Shown: one piece after another, positions 7,790-17,005 of the stretch
Position numbering within the stretch: the stretch's first letter is position 1
Layout: each line of letters starts with the position of its first letter
Origin: Hymenobacter cellulosivorans
GTDB taxonomy: Bacteria; Bacteroidota; Bacteroidia; Cytophagales; Hymenobacteraceae
DNA length: 64,000 nt
Assembly (NCBI RefSeq): GCF_022919135.1
Contig: NZ_CP095049.1
Coordinates: forward strand, 4,592,501-4,656,500
Direction of reading: 5' to 3'
The notes under the pieces: generated by a model
What the model was told of the DNA's origin: nothing
Seen by the model: the letters and a program-made list of their open reading frames with translations, nothing else
The model's database searches: none
Position numbers and translations under genes: made by a program

Positions 7790-9115
7790 TTACGCCTGAG
7801 CGCCGCCCAGAATCGTGAAGCTTCCCAGCTGCAGAGCTATTTCTTGCCCATTAGCAGCCGCTGCCTGAGCGCTGAAGTGCTGTGCGGCGTCGGCGTAGCG
7901 TTCGTGGCCGGGTTTCAGAACCCACAACATGGTGATTTCCACGGCCGCGTTGGCGGGCAGCAGGCCACCCTCCGGCGACTCAAGTCTTACCTTGAGGTTG
8001 CCCTCGTACTTGGCCGGCAACGTTACGTTTTGTTTGAACGACTGGGCCCGACCCGTCACGCGTAGCGCGCCCGTGTCGAAAGCGGCGTTGGCATCGTCCG
8101 TGCGCAGGGAAATAAGGGAGCCCTCGGGCACATTCCGACACGTTACCGAGAAGTAGAAATCCTCCGGCGATTCGTCCTGGTTGTAGAATTTGAGCGTGTC
8201 CTCAACCTGCTTTTGCGGGTCGACGTTGTGCCAGGCCGCCGAGCCATTATGGGATATCCACTGCGCCGAATTCCAGTTGCCCTCGTTCAGGTTCAGCGGG
8301 TTGTCTTGCGTGAAAAACTCGGAGGCAATAGCGGCAATAACACAGACATGCGCGCTTGAGGTAGTGGTGAAGTAGAAGGCTTCCGAAGCGGCTTTTCCGC
8401 TGGTGAGCAGCGGATTTTTGGCGCTTACCTGCACCAGCTCCCCGGTAGCGTCATCAATAATCGAAATCGAGCCCGTGGTTGAGTTATTGGCTACCGTGGA
8501 GCACTGCGTCCAGGAAGTCGGCGGCTGGTTAAACCCTCCATCCGTATAAAACAGCCGGACGACGGGCGCCGTGATGCCGCCGAGAAAATTAAGGTTTTGG
8601 CACCGAACGTACACGAAGTTCTTGCCGATAGTGGGTTGCTTCCAGAACTCGTTGTTCCACTGCTGAATCAGCTGCATCTGGTTCAGGGGAGAATTTTCGT
8701 TGCACACAATATCCAGGCTTTCCGTCAGGCTGCCGGGTACGGGAATGCTGCCCACGTCACTGCTGTTTTTACGGCATAAGATTCCGCGCCAGTTTGCCAT
8801 GGTAGTGGCGGCGTAGTTGCTCGCAATACCTGGATCCAGGCCGATTCCCTGCACCAGGCTTTTAGCCAAGATGGTGGAATCCATAAACGTCAGATTCCAA
8901 TAGGTGTCGCAGAAGACGGCCCCGAAAACGTTGCTGAAGGTTTGCAGGGTTATCTTCGGATTCAGGGCCTGGTAGACAGGATACATTACATCGGTATCTG
9001 AATTTCCCTGTTGAAAGCCCGCAATAACGGCGGCCCACAATTGGCTAACATTATTGATCGGACCAGCGAAGGCTGCCTGCTCGGTCTCTTGAGAAATAAC
9101 CGTGGTGGTTTCCAT
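7790..9115 (-). CDS. Orphan protein with an Ig/CARDB-like middle region
   Basis: I do not recognise this 441-residue protein. It has no signal peptide or membrane segment. The N-terminal 150 residues look helical. A middle region (about 165-300) runs FVYVRCQNLNF ... GGITAPVVRLFYTDGG ... NVDPQKQ, a beta-rich layout resembling CARDB-type immunoglobulin-like domains (VYVRVRN...LYW pattern). A second beta-rich unit follows at about 310-405 (FYFSVTCRNVPEGSLISLR ... VEITMLWVLKPGHE), then an Ala/Gln-rich tail. Nine cysteines are scattered without a metal-binding spacing. It is transcribed alone, with more than 300 bp upstream. It could be a structural or binding protein; no function is claimed. Confidence 0.7.
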   Translation of the reverse strand: METTTVISQETEQAAFAGPINNVSQLWAAVIAGFQQGNSDTDVMYPVYQALNPKITLQTFSNVFGAVFCDTYWNLTFMDSTILAKSLVQGIGLDPGIASNYAATTMANWRGILCRKNSSDVGSIPVPGSLTESLDIVCNENSPLNQMQLIQQWNNEFWKQPTIGKNFVYVRCQNLNFLGGITAPVVRLFYTDGGFNQPPTSWTQCSTVANNSTTGSISIIDDATGELVQVSAKNPLLTSGKAASEAFYFTTTSSAHVCVIAAIASEFFTQDNPLNLNEGNWNSAQWISHNGSAAWHNVDPQKQVEDTLKFYNQDESPEDFYFSVTCRNVPEGSLISLRTDDANAAFDTGALRVTGRAQSFKQNVTLPAKYEGNLKVRLESPEGGLLPANAAVEITMLWVLKPGHERYADAAQHFSAQAAAANGQEIALQLGSFTILGGAQA

Positions 9116-9351
9116 GATTCTTTGAAAGGTTACGGGATGGGAAAAAGGTGCTTTGATGCTAAGCGGCGTTGTCAGGTTGAAGCTTCGTTTGACAATTCAA
9201 AGGAAGCTCATGAGCTTGACCACCAGCAGCGCACAAACACCTGATTATCAGTTCGCGTAGAAACACCTAGTTTGTACGGAACTACCTGAACCCATCCATT
9301 TGCTACCGCCAATCTTGCATGGTAACGGGTAGCTCTTGCCTAATAAACAAA
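9116..9351. other. Intergenic region without a gene
   Basis: Together with the hairpin at 9352-9399 this makes a 346-bp gap between two minus-strand genes. It is moderately AT-rich and has no convincing frame. It should hold the promoter of the 441-residue orphan; a weak -7-like box (TAACCTTT on the minus strand) lies just before its start. Confidence 0.6.
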
Positions 9352-9399
9352 GCCGGACCGGCAGCCAGAAGCGGTTAACTTCCAGCTACCGGTCCGGCC
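9352..9399 (-). terminator. Imperfect long hairpin after the reductase gene
   Basis: The arms 9352-9361 and 9390-9399 pair perfectly (10 bp) and the helix continues inward with a few mismatches. It lies 60-110 bp downstream of the stop of the minus-strand reductase gene. There is no long T-tract. Confidence 0.6.
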
Positions 9400-9461
9400 T
9401 AGGACTCGGTATCGAACGGCGGCGTTTACGTGTGCTTGCCGACCAGAGCAGATCGTGCCGC

Positions 9462-10337
9462 CTAGCGGTTGCCGCGCATGGCTTTTTCGATTTCGTCCCA
9501 CATCGGGGCCGGAATCATTTCCAGCTTGTTGAACTCGCCCGCGCCGTTGAGCCACTCGCCCCCATCGATGGTTACGACCTCGCCATTGACGTAGGCCGAG
9601 AAGTCGGACACGAGGTAGGCGGCCAGGTTGGCTAGCTCCTGATACTCACCGACCCGCTTGAGCGGCACCGAAGCGGCCGGATCGAGCTTCTGGGCCAGCG
9701 GAGCCGGAAACAGACGGCTCCAGGCGCCCTCCGTCGGGAAGGGGCCGGGGGCAATGGCGTTGGAGCGGATGCCGTACTTGGCCCATTCCACGGCCAGGGA
9801 GCGGGTCATGGCCAGCACGCCGGCTTTGGCTGCGGCCGAGGGCACCACGTAGGCCGAGCCCACGGAAGCGTAGGTCGTCACGATGTTGAGAATGGTACCA
9901 GGCTTCTGGTCGGCAATCCAGCGCTTGCCAAAGGCCAGAGTGCAGTTGTAGGAGCCGCGCAGCACGATGTCGACAATGACGTCGAAGGCCTTGTGGGAAA
10001 GCCGCTCGGTGGGCGAAATGAAGTTACCGGCCGCGTTATTGAGCAGCACATCCACACCGCCAAAGGTGTCGATGGTTTTTTGCAGCATGGCCTCTACCTC
10101 GTCGTACTTACGCACGTCGCACTGCACGGCCAGCACCTTGCCACCGGTTTGCTGGCGCAGCTCCTCGGCCGTTTTTTCCAGCACCTCAAGCTTGCGGCTG
10201 CTGATGGTTACGTTGGCACCCAGCTGCAGAAAGTAGGTGGTCATGGCCCGGCCCAGGCCAGTGCCGCCGCCCGTCACGACGATGGTTTTGCCCTGCAGGG
10301 CATTGTCGCGGAGCATGGGTTGAGAGTAGGCTGACAT
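9462..10337 (-). CDS. SDR oxidoreductase, 2,4-dienoyl-CoA reductase-like
   Basis: This 291-residue protein has the Rossmann motif TGGGTGLGR at 22-30 and the NNAAGN motif. The segment around the catalytic Lys, VVPSAAAKAGVLAMTRSLA, and the downstream PGPFPTEGAWSRL closely follow eukaryotic and bacterial 2,4-dienoyl-CoA reductases of the SDR type, which lack the classical Tyr of YxxxK at this position. The predicted reaction is NADPH-dependent reduction of 2,4-dienoyl-CoA during oxidation of unsaturated fatty acids. The ATG at 10337 was chosen because it lies 18 residues before the Rossmann strand. It is divergent from the epimerase-like gene. Confidence 0.88.
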   Translation of the reverse strand: MSAYSQPMLRDNALQGKTIVVTGGGTGLGRAMTTYFLQLGANVTISSRKLEVLEKTAEELRQQTGGKVLAVQCDVRKYDEVEAMLQKTIDTFGGVDVLLNNAAGNFISPTERLSHKAFDVIVDIVLRGSYNCTLAFGKRWIADQKPGTILNIVTTYASVGSAYVVPSAAAKAGVLAMTRSLAVEWAKYGIRSNAIAPGPFPTEGAWSRLFPAPLAQKLDPAASVPLKRVGEYQELANLAAYLVSDFSAYVNGEVVTIDGGEWLNGAGEFNKLEMIPAPMWDEIEKAMRGNR

Positions 10338-10445
10338 AGAAAAGGAGAGTAAGAAGGGGAAGGATGGGAAAGCTGCAAGAACGGTAATTGTTGGCTTTGC
10401 CCCTATATAAACGAGAAGAAGGATTTTTTCCCACCTTTGGGCTCC

Positions 10446-11297
10446 ATGACTGCCCCTCCCTCTTCTTCGGCCCTCCCTTCTATTGCCGTGCTCGGCTGCG
10501 GCTGGCTCGGCCTGCCCCTGGCCAAAAGCCTGGTGCAAGCCGGCTACCCCGTGGTGGGGTCCACCACTACCCCCAAGCAGCTGCTCACCCTGCGCGACGC
10601 GGGCATCACGCCCTACCTGCTGCGCCTGGGTCCCGATTTCAGCGCTACCGACGCCGACACGCTGCGGGTTATGCTGGGGGGCGTCGAGGTGCTGGTGCTC
10701 AACATTCCGCCCAGCAAAGCCGGGCCCGGCGGCTACCCCGCCCTGCTGCGGCCGGTGGGCAGTGCCGTAGCCGCGGCCGGGGTCAAGCACGTGCTGTTCG
10801 TGAGTTCCACGAGCGTTTACCCCGATGAGCCCCGGCCCATGACCGAGGCCGACGCCGTAGCCTCGGCCGAAGCTGCTTCTGACCTGCTGCGGGCCGAAGG
10901 ACAGTTTACTTCCGCCCAAGGGCAATGGCAAACAACGGTAGTGCGTCTGAGCGGCCTGATTGGCCCGGAGCGGCCCCCGGGCCGCTTTCTGGCCGGCCGC
11001 CAGAACGTGCCCAATGGCGACGCCCCGGTCAACCTGATTCACCTTCAGGACTGTATCGGCTTGCTAACGAGCATCATTGAGCAGCACGCCTGGGGCTATA
11101 CCTTCAACGCCAGCGCCGCCCAGCACCTGCGGCGGCGGGAGTTTTACCCGGCAGCCGCCCAGCAGCTGGGCCTGGCCGCCCCGGTTTTCCAGCCCGACTC
11201 GACCGGGGGCAAAACCATCGACAGCAGCCTGGTTCGCCGCACGCTCCACTACGAGTTTGCGCACGACGATCTGCTGGCCGCCCTGGCGTACTGCTAA
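10446..11297 (+). CDS. NAD(P)-binding epimerase-like protein (YeeZ type)
   Basis: This 283-residue protein has an N-terminal Rossmann motif, AVLGCGWLGLPLAKSLVQAG, a dinucleotide-binding GxGxxG variant. Later motifs are FVSSTSVYPD and RLSGLIGPERPPGRFLAGR, both typical of extended SDR epimerase-like proteins of the YeeZ group. The substrate is unknown. A TTG three codons upstream is in frame, but the ATG is preferred. The -7-like box CACCTTTG at 10432-10439 ends 6 nt before this ATG, so the transcript may have no leader. Confidence 0.83.
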   Translation: MTAPPSSSALPSIAVLGCGWLGLPLAKSLVQAGYPVVGSTTTPKQLLTLRDAGITPYLLRLGPDFSATDADTLRVMLGGVEVLVLNIPPSKAGPGGYPALLRPVGSAVAAAGVKHVLFVSSTSVYPDEPRPMTEADAVASAEAASDLLRAEGQFTSAQGQWQTTVVRLSGLIGPERPPGRFLAGRQNVPNGDAPVNLIHLQDCIGLLTSIIEQHAWGYTFNASAAQHLRRREFYPAAAQQLGLAAPVFQPDSTGGKTIDSSLVRRTLHYEFAHDDLLAALAYC

Positions 11298-11385
11298 ACC
11301 CAGGGCTCGACTTTGCGGAGCTTCGGTTTCGGCGGCTGTTAGGGATTGGGCGAGGATTGGGGAAGTTCCTACCGACTAACTAGGC

Positions 11386-11466
11386 AAAAGGTCCCGTCCG
11401 TTTTTACAATCGACGGGACCTTTTGGCAAATCGTCCCGTCGATTGTAAAAATGGCCGGCACGATTT
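11386..11466. promoter_or_regulatory. Two overlapping, mutually exclusive hairpins
   Basis: The arms 11386-11398 and 11412-11424 pair perfectly over 13 bp. The arms 11401-11418 and 11434-11451 pair perfectly over 18 bp and reuse bases 11412-11418 of the first hairpin, so both cannot form on one molecule. A third short pairing (11428-11434 with 11460-11466) encloses the second. The element lies between the epimerase-like gene and the flavoprotein promoter and may act as a transcription end or an intergenic repeat. Confidence 0.6.
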
Positions 11467-11512
11467 AGCGGAACGAACGGGGTCGAGTTGAAATCGGCGG
11501 GCATCCGTGGGT

Positions 11513-11520
11513 TATCTTTG
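11513..11520 (+). promoter_or_regulatory. -7 promoter box TATCTTTG
   Basis: This matches the Bacteroidota consensus TAnnTTTG exactly and ends 4 nt before the GTG start at 11525. No clear -33 TTTG is found; TTGA at about 11488 is a weak candidate. Confidence 0.65.
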
Positions 11521-11524
11521 CCTT

Positions 11525-12772
11525 GTGAATACTGATAAACTGACGGTCGTGGTGCTGGGTGGCGGGGCGGCCGGCTTCTTTGGAGCCATTGCCTGCGCCG
11601 AGGCCAATCCCGCCGCCCGGGTGCTGCTGGTGGAGAAAACCGGCAAGCTGCTGAGCAAAGTGCGGGTGTCGGGCGGGGGAAGATGCAACGTGACCCACGC
11701 CTGCTTTTCGGCCGCCCAGCTGATCCAGCACTACCCGCGGGGCGGCAAAAAGCTCAAGGAGCCCTTCCAGCAGTTTGGGGCCCAGGATACGGTGCGCTGG
11801 TTTGAGCAGCGCGGTGTGCAGCTCAAGACCGAAGCCGACGGCCGCATGTTTCCCACCACTGACTCCTCGGAAACCATTGCTCAATGCCTGCTCGAAGCGG
11901 CCCATAAGGCCGGCGTGCACATCCTGCTTACTACCACCGCCGAGCACTTTGAGCCCTTACCCGAAGGGGGGTTCCGCGTAACCCTGACCGGGACGCACGC
12001 CCAAACCCTGACGGCTCAGCGCCTACTCATTGCCACCGGCGGCGTACCCAAAACCGAGGGCTACAACTGGCTGCGGCAGCTGGGCCACACCATTGCCGAG
12101 CCGGTACCGTCGTTGTTTACGTTCAATGTGCCCGAGTCGCCGCTCAAAGAACTCATGGGCGTGAGCGTGCCCCAGGCCCGGGTGGTCATTGCCGGCGAAA
12201 AGCTCGATTACGAAGGCCCCCTGCTCATTACCCACTGGGGCGTGAGCGGGCCGGCCGTGCTCAAACTCTCGGCCTGGGGGGCCCGGCGGTTGCACGAGCT
12301 CAGTTACACGGGAACAGCCCTGGTCAACTGGATTCCGACCTACACCGAGGAGTCCTTGCGCCAGTGGCTGCACACCTTCCGCGACGAAAACGGGAAGAAG
12401 GTGGTGCTGGTCAACGCACTGTTTGGCCTGCCTCAGCGCCTGTGGCGGGCCTTGGCGGAGCAGGCCGGCATCGGGGCCGAAGTCCGCTGGAGCGAGCTGC
12501 CGGCCAAGCCCCAAAACCGCCTGATTGAGTTGCTGTTGCGCATGCCGCTGGCCGTGCGCGGTAAGACTACTTTCAAAGAGGAATTCGTGACCTGCGGCGG
12601 CGTGGTACTGGGTGAGGTCAATATGAAAACCATGGAAAGCCGCCTGGTGCCCGGCCTGCACTTTGCCGGCGAGGTGCTCGATATCGACGGTATTACGGGG
12701 GGCTTCAACTTTCAGGCTGCCTGGACGACCGGGTATCTGGCCGGGCAGGCCATGGCTGCCTCTACTCGGTAG
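11525..12772 (+). CDS. BaiN/HI0933-family FAD-dependent oxidoreductase
   Basis: This 415-residue flavoprotein has the FAD-binding motif VVVLGGGAAGFFGA at 8-21, the family signature VRVSGGGRCNVTHA at about 51-64, and the C-terminal LHFAGEVLDIDGITGGFNFQ, which completes the FAD site. These are the marks of the HI0933/BaiN group (putative NAD(P)/FAD-dependent oxidoreductases); physiological substrates are mostly unknown. The GTG at 11525 was chosen because the exact -7 box TATCTTTG ends 4 nt before it. The in-frame GTG at 11507 lies upstream of that box and is not credible. A related but broken gene lies at 52121. Confidence 0.9.
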   Translation: MNTDKLTVVVLGGGAAGFFGAIACAEANPAARVLLVEKTGKLLSKVRVSGGGRCNVTHACFSAAQLIQHYPRGGKKLKEPFQQFGAQDTVRWFEQRGVQLKTEADGRMFPTTDSSETIAQCLLEAAHKAGVHILLTTTAEHFEPLPEGGFRVTLTGTHAQTLTAQRLLIATGGVPKTEGYNWLRQLGHTIAEPVPSLFTFNVPESPLKELMGVSVPQARVVIAGEKLDYEGPLLITHWGVSGPAVLKLSAWGARRLHELSYTGTALVNWIPTYTEESLRQWLHTFRDENGKKVVLVNALFGLPQRLWRALAEQAGIGAEVRWSELPAKPQNRLIELLLRMPLAVRGKTTFKEEFVTCGGVVLGEVNMKTMESRLVPGLHFAGEVLDIDGITGGFNFQAAWTTGYLAGQAMAASTR

Positions 12773-13111
12773 CCTCCGCCCCAGTGCATCTACTGACCTA
12801 GCGCACAGTAGATACCGGTTACTGGGCAAGCCCTACTGTCGCCTGGGCAAGTGCAAATTCAGCCTGTTACCAAATCGTGCCTTTTGGCAGACTAAGCCGT
12901 GCCTGGAAAAAGCTGATTCACACCCAATATAGCGGCAATCCATCGACCCAGACCTAATTTGAACTAGGATAAAGTTGTACTCAATGCATTATCTATTTAA
13001 CATATCTTAGCTGTATAGAAATTAAAAAAATACCATAAAGTGGGTATTGCCAGAGCGAGGACACTTATGGAGATTTGCAGAATTTTGCATTCTCCATTCA
13101 TTAATGTTTAA
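12773..13111. other. Intergenic region, AT-rich towards the propeller gene
   Basis: No gene is visible in these 339 bp. The second half (about 12950-13110) is markedly AT-rich and is expected to hold the promoter of the secreted repeat protein. A small hairpin, GGAGA...TCTCC, lies at about 13070-13095. I could not assign a convincing -33/-7 pair. Confidence 0.6.
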
Positions 13112-16100
13112 ATGCGTACCCTGTCTTTCATGCAGCATGCCCTAGCCAAATGGTTGCTGTTGCTCCTGTTTGTTTCCGGTCTGACCTGGCCTGCCTGGGC
13201 TAGTGATGGCCCAGGCCCTAAGCGAGGCCCAGACCTTTCGCTGGCACAAGCCCTCAATCCGGACGGCACCCTGCGCCCCGGAACTACCGGCTCTTTTGAT
13301 GCCTTGGGCTATCAATTAAGCACCACTGAGGACGGACGGCCGGCTTTTCGGCCTCTGAACACCACTGGGGCCGGCGACAACCGCTGGCAGGACGGGTTTG
13401 GCACGCCCGGCACCAATGGCCAAGTCAATGTAGCCGTGGTGGCTCCTAACGGGGACCTCTACATCGGCGGTCAATTTTCCATTGCCGGCAAAGTCATTGC
13501 CCTGAACGTGGCCCGCTGGAACGGCACGACCTGGAGTGCGCTGGGAAGCGGGGTAAACAACAGCGTGAATGCCCTGGCCATAAGCGGCACGGACGTGTAC
13601 GTGGGTGGCAACTTCACCCAGGCTGGCGGGCAAACGGCCAATTATATTGCCAAGTGGAACGGTTCCACCTGGAGCGGCCTAGGCACGGGGCTGAACAGCA
13701 GCGTGTCGGCACTGGCTGTAGCAGGGAATAATCTGTACGTAGGCGGCTCGTTTACAACGGCCAGTGGCACTACTGCCAGCCGCGTGGCCAAGTGGGACGG
13801 CACCAACTGGAGCACGCTCGGCACCGGTACGGCCGAAGGTGTAAATGGCTCCGTGCGGGCGCTGGCGGCAACTTCCACGGGCCGGGTATACGTGGGCGGC
13901 GACTACACCCAAGCGGGCGGGCAGGCTATCAGCTACCTGGCGCAGTGGGACGGCAGCACTTGGTCCAACGTTGGCACGGGAGTTGGCGGCACGGGCTACC
14001 GGAACGTACAGGCACTCGGGCTCAGCAGCACAAATGAACTGTATGCTAGTGGCTACTTTACTCAGATAGGCGGCGTTGCGGCCAACAACATTGCCAAGTG
14101 GAATGGAACGACCTGGAGTGCCCTGGGAACGGGTCTGAGCAGCCCAGCCGTACGACTTGCCCTTAGTGCTACCGACGAGTTGTATCTGGTCGGGCCAGCG
14201 CAGGCTGGGGGCCAGAATATAAACGGCATTGCACGCTGGAACGGCACTTGGGCAGAGCTGCCCGGTGCAGGCTTAGGCAACAGCAACCTGCAAGGCATTG
14301 CCGTAGCCGGTCAGCGCGTTTACATTGCCGGCGACTTTATTGCGGCCGGGGGCCGGCCGGCCAACCGCGTGACCGTCTGGGACGGCAGCACCTGGGCGGC
14401 TCTGGGCGAAGGGCTGAATTTGCCGGTCCGGGCAGTAGCCGTATCGGGCAATACCATTTACGCTTCCTACCTCTTCAACTCCCCCGCCCCGGCCTATTAC
14501 ATCGTGCAGTGGAATGGGACGTCCTGGGTGCCCGTGGGTGAGGCGTTCAATAGCTTCGTCAACGTAATGGCAGTGGATGGCAACGGCCAACTATACGTGG
14601 GCGGCGAGTTTACCCAGATCGGAAGTACAGCCATCAAGTACCTGGCCCGCTGGAACGGAACGACATGGAACTCTCTGGGCGACGGAGTAAACAACACGGT
14701 GCAAGCGCTGGCTACCAGTGGCTCAACCCTGTACGCCGGCGGCGCCTTCACGACGGCTGGTGCCGTAACAGCCAGCGGCGTGGCCAAATGGGACGCTACT
14801 ACTGCTACTTGGTCGCGCCTGGGCGGCGGCGTCCGGGGGCAGGTTCGGGCCTTGGCCGTAGCTGGCTCCACGCTCTACGTCGGCGGTGGCCTCACGGGCG
14901 CCAACGGCTCTGGTATACCCGTAAACCGGGTGGCGAAGTGGGACGGAGCCGCATGGTCGGCGCTGGGTACCGGCGTTACCACTACCGGCGGTGGCTATAG
15001 CATCGTGCATACCCTGGCTACCGACAGCAACGGCGACCTGTACGTAGGCGGCGAATTCACTACTGCTGGCAGCCTGGCGGCCAATAATATTGCGAAGTGG
15101 AGCAACAGCAGCTGGTCGACCCTGGGTTCTGGCGTCAACGGACCCGTTATTCGTCTTGCCACCAACGGCACCGACCTGTACGTGGGCGGCGAATTTGGCA
15201 CTGCCGGCGGCCAGTCTGCCTTTTACATTGCCAAGTGGGCCAGCTCGAACTGGAGCCCGCTGGGCACCGGCCTCAACGGCTCCGTGCTGGCCCTAACCGT
15301 AGGAGCCGGCAGCAAAGTGTACGTGGGCGGCAGCTTCACTAACGTGGGTGACGGCTCGAAGGTGTTTCCCTATCTGGGCATCTACAGCGACGCGCCGGCC
15401 CCCACGCTAACCAACTTTACGCCCCCAAACGGGCCGGTTGGCACCAACGTAACACTTACCGGTACCAATTTCACTTCAACCACTGCGGTAGCCTTCAACG
15501 GTACGCTGGCGCCAGGCTTCATCGTGGTTTCTGACACCCGCATCACCGTCAATGTACCCGCCGGCGCCACCACCGGCCCGATCAGCGTAACGACACCCAG
15601 CGGCACAGCTACCTCGGCTACCAGCTTCACGGTAACTGCGCCACTACCCGTGGTAAGTGGCCTGAGCACCGCCGCCGAACTGGTGGGCATGCCCGTGACG
15701 ATAACCGGCTCCAACTTCACTCCCGGCAGCACCGTTAGCTTCGGCGGAGTACTGGCAGCCAACGTGACGTATAACTCGGCAAGTTCGCTGACGGCGCTGA
15801 TACCCGCCGCAGCTCCGGCAGGCGCTAGCAGCGTAGTCGTTACTACGGCCAACGGCAGCAGTGTGGGTAGCCCGGCATTTGAAGTACTGCACGTATACGA
15901 GGGCCCCGTATCAACCTGCCCCAGCACGACGGCCTACGTGGCAACCGGCGACGGGCTGTGGCACTACCTGCGGACTGCGAACGGCCGGGTTGTGGCCGCC
16001 CTACAGGATACCCGCGCCGCTTTAGGCACCGTGACTGTCAGCTTGCAGGTAAGCAGCCCAACCGCCGCCGTGCGGCAGGACGGCAGTGGCCGGAAGTACC

Positions 16101-16948
16101 TGGACCGCAACTTCAAAATCACTACCAGCGGCGGCGACTTTACGGGGCAACTTGTGAACGTGCGCTTCTATGCTCTGCTCAGCGAACTAAGCCATCTGCA
16201 GGAAGCCGACCCAACCGTGACGATGACCAGCCTCAACACGACCCAGTACCGCGGGGCCAATGAGGACTGCGACTTTAATAACAACGACTTTAGCACCGGT
16301 GAATTCCGCAGCCTGGCCGCCCCAGCCAGCTCCCCCGGTGCAAACTACCCCTGGTTTGTGGCGCAGGTAGCCGTATTCAACCACTTTTCCGAGTTCTACC
16401 TGACTGGTAGCGGCAGCCCGCTCCCCGTCACCCTGACCAGCTTCACTGCCAAGCGCCAGGGAGCCGCAGTGGTCTTGCGCTGGTCTACGGCCCAGGAAAA
16501 GGACAACGCCTACTTCATCGTGGAAACCAGTTCCGACGGGCACAACTTCCGGTCCTTAGGCCGCATTGCCGGCCACGGCACCAGCAGCACGCCCCGCCAC
16601 TACGAATTCACGGATGCCGCCGTACGGGCCACTGCACCTACGCTGTACTACCGTCTGCGGCAACTTGACGCGGATGGGTCGGTGCACCTGAGTCCGGTGC
16701 GGACTATAGGTATGTCGGAAGCTACCCAACCTTTGCTGCTGTGGCCCAACCCAGCGCGCGAAGAGGTGCAGGTAAGCGGAGTCGCTCCCAAGCAGCTTGT
16801 GCAGCTGCTCGACGGCGTAGGCCGGGTAGTCGCCTCCGGCATTAGCCCAGAGCAAGGACCGTTGGTGCTGAAAATACCGGCGCAGTTGCCGGCCGGTATT
16901 TACACCGTGCGCTCATCTGGCGGCACCAGCAAGCTGGTAGTGCGCTAG
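13112..16948 (+). CDS. Secreted repeat (beta-propeller-like) protein with T9SS tail
   Basis: This 1278-residue protein begins with a signal peptide (about 1-30). Residues about 103-760 contain 13 full repeats plus a partial one of about 45 residues each, with consensus LYVGGxFTxAGGxxAxxIAKWNGxxWSxLGxG. The repeat resembles the WG-rich propeller blades of secreted Bacteroidota proteins. Two IPT/TIG immunoglobulin-like domains follow (about 763-843 and 848-926). After a further beta-rich region comes a C-terminal type A sorting domain with LLLWPNPAREEVQV and a final KLVVR. The protein should leave the cell by the type IX secretion system and be released or surface-anchored. Adhesion or glycan binding is plausible but not shown. 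Confidence 0.9.
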   Translation: MRTLSFMQHALAKWLLLLLFVSGLTWPAWASDGPGPKRGPDLSLAQALNPDGTLRPGTTGSFDALGYQLSTTEDGRPAFRPLNTTGAGDNRWQDGFGTPGTNGQVNVAVVAPNGDLYIGGQFSIAGKVIALNVARWNGTTWSALGSGVNNSVNALAISGTDVYVGGNFTQAGGQTANYIAKWNGSTWSGLGTGLNSSVSALAVAGNNLYVGGSFTTASGTTASRVAKWDGTNWSTLGTGTAEGVNGSVRALAATSTGRVYVGGDYTQAGGQAISYLAQWDGSTWSNVGTGVGGTGYRNVQALGLSSTNELYASGYFTQIGGVAANNIAKWNGTTWSALGTGLSSPAVRLALSATDELYLVGPAQAGGQNINGIARWNGTWAELPGAGLGNSNLQGIAVAGQRVYIAGDFIAAGGRPANRVTVWDGSTWAALGEGLNLPVRAVAVSGNTIYASYLFNSPAPAYYIVQWNGTSWVPVGEAFNSFVNVMAVDGNGQLYVGGEFTQIGSTAIKYLARWNGTTWNSLGDGVNNTVQALATSGSTLYAGGAFTTAGAVTASGVAKWDATTATWSRLGGGVRGQVRALAVAGSTLYVGGGLTGANGSGIPVNRVAKWDGAAWSALGTGVTTTGGGYSIVHTLATDSNGDLYVGGEFTTAGSLAANNIAKWSNSSWSTLGSGVNGPVIRLATNGTDLYVGGEFGTAGGQSAFYIAKWASSNWSPLGTGLNGSVLALTVGAGSKVYVGGSFTNVGDGSKVFPYLGIYSDAPAPTLTNFTPPNGPVGTNVTLTGTNFTSTTAVAFNGTLAPGFIVVSDTRITVNVPAGATTGPISVTTPSGTATSATSFTVTAPLPVVSGLSTAAELVGMPVTITGSNFTPGSTVSFGGVLAANVTYNSASSLTALIPAAAPAGASSVVVTTANGSSVGSPAFEVLHVYEGPVSTCPSTTAYVATGDGLWHYLRTANGRVVAALQDTRAALGTVTVSLQVSSPTAAVRQDGSGRKYLDRNFKITTSGGDFTGQLVNVRFYALLSELSHLQEADPTVTMTSLNTTQYRGANEDCDFNNNDFSTGEFRSLAAPASSPGANYPWFVAQVAVFNHFSEFYLTGSGSPLPVTLTSFTAKRQGAAVVLRWSTAQEKDNAYFIVETSSDGHNFRSLGRIAGHGTSSTPRHYEFTDAAVRATAPTLYYRLRQLDADGSVHLSPVRTIGMSEATQPLLLWPNPAREEVQVSGVAPKQLVQLLDGVGRVVASGISPEQGPLVLKIPAQLPAGIYTVRSSGGTSKLVVR
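13420..15395 (+). repeat. 13-14 coding repeats of about 140 bp
   Basis: The repeats are recognised at protein level by the recurring YVGGxFT and KWNGxxWSxLG blocks. They have diverged enough in DNA that slippage should be limited. Repeats 6 and 8 are the most degenerate. Confidence 0.85.
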
Positions 16949-16957
16949 AGAATCTGC

Positions 16958-17005
16958 TGCAAACACAAACGGCCGTCCTGCATAGGGCGGCCGTTTGTGT
17001 TTGCA
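16958..17005 (+). terminator. Hairpin terminator after the repeat protein
   Basis: A perfect 18-bp stem (16958-16975 with 16988-17005) encloses a 12-nt loop. It starts 9 bp after the stop codon. The TTTGTGTTTG in the 3' arm stands in for a T-tract. Confidence 0.75.

Noticed and set aside
10338-11042. N-terminal extension of the dienoyl-CoA-reductase-like gene
   Set aside because: The extra frame runs antisense through the epimerase-like gene and has no SDR features; the ATG at 10337 gives the normal family length.
13420-15395. Repeat region as a CRISPR or mobile array
   Set aside because: The repeats are in-frame protein repeats of about 45 residues, not DNA repeats with unique spacers.
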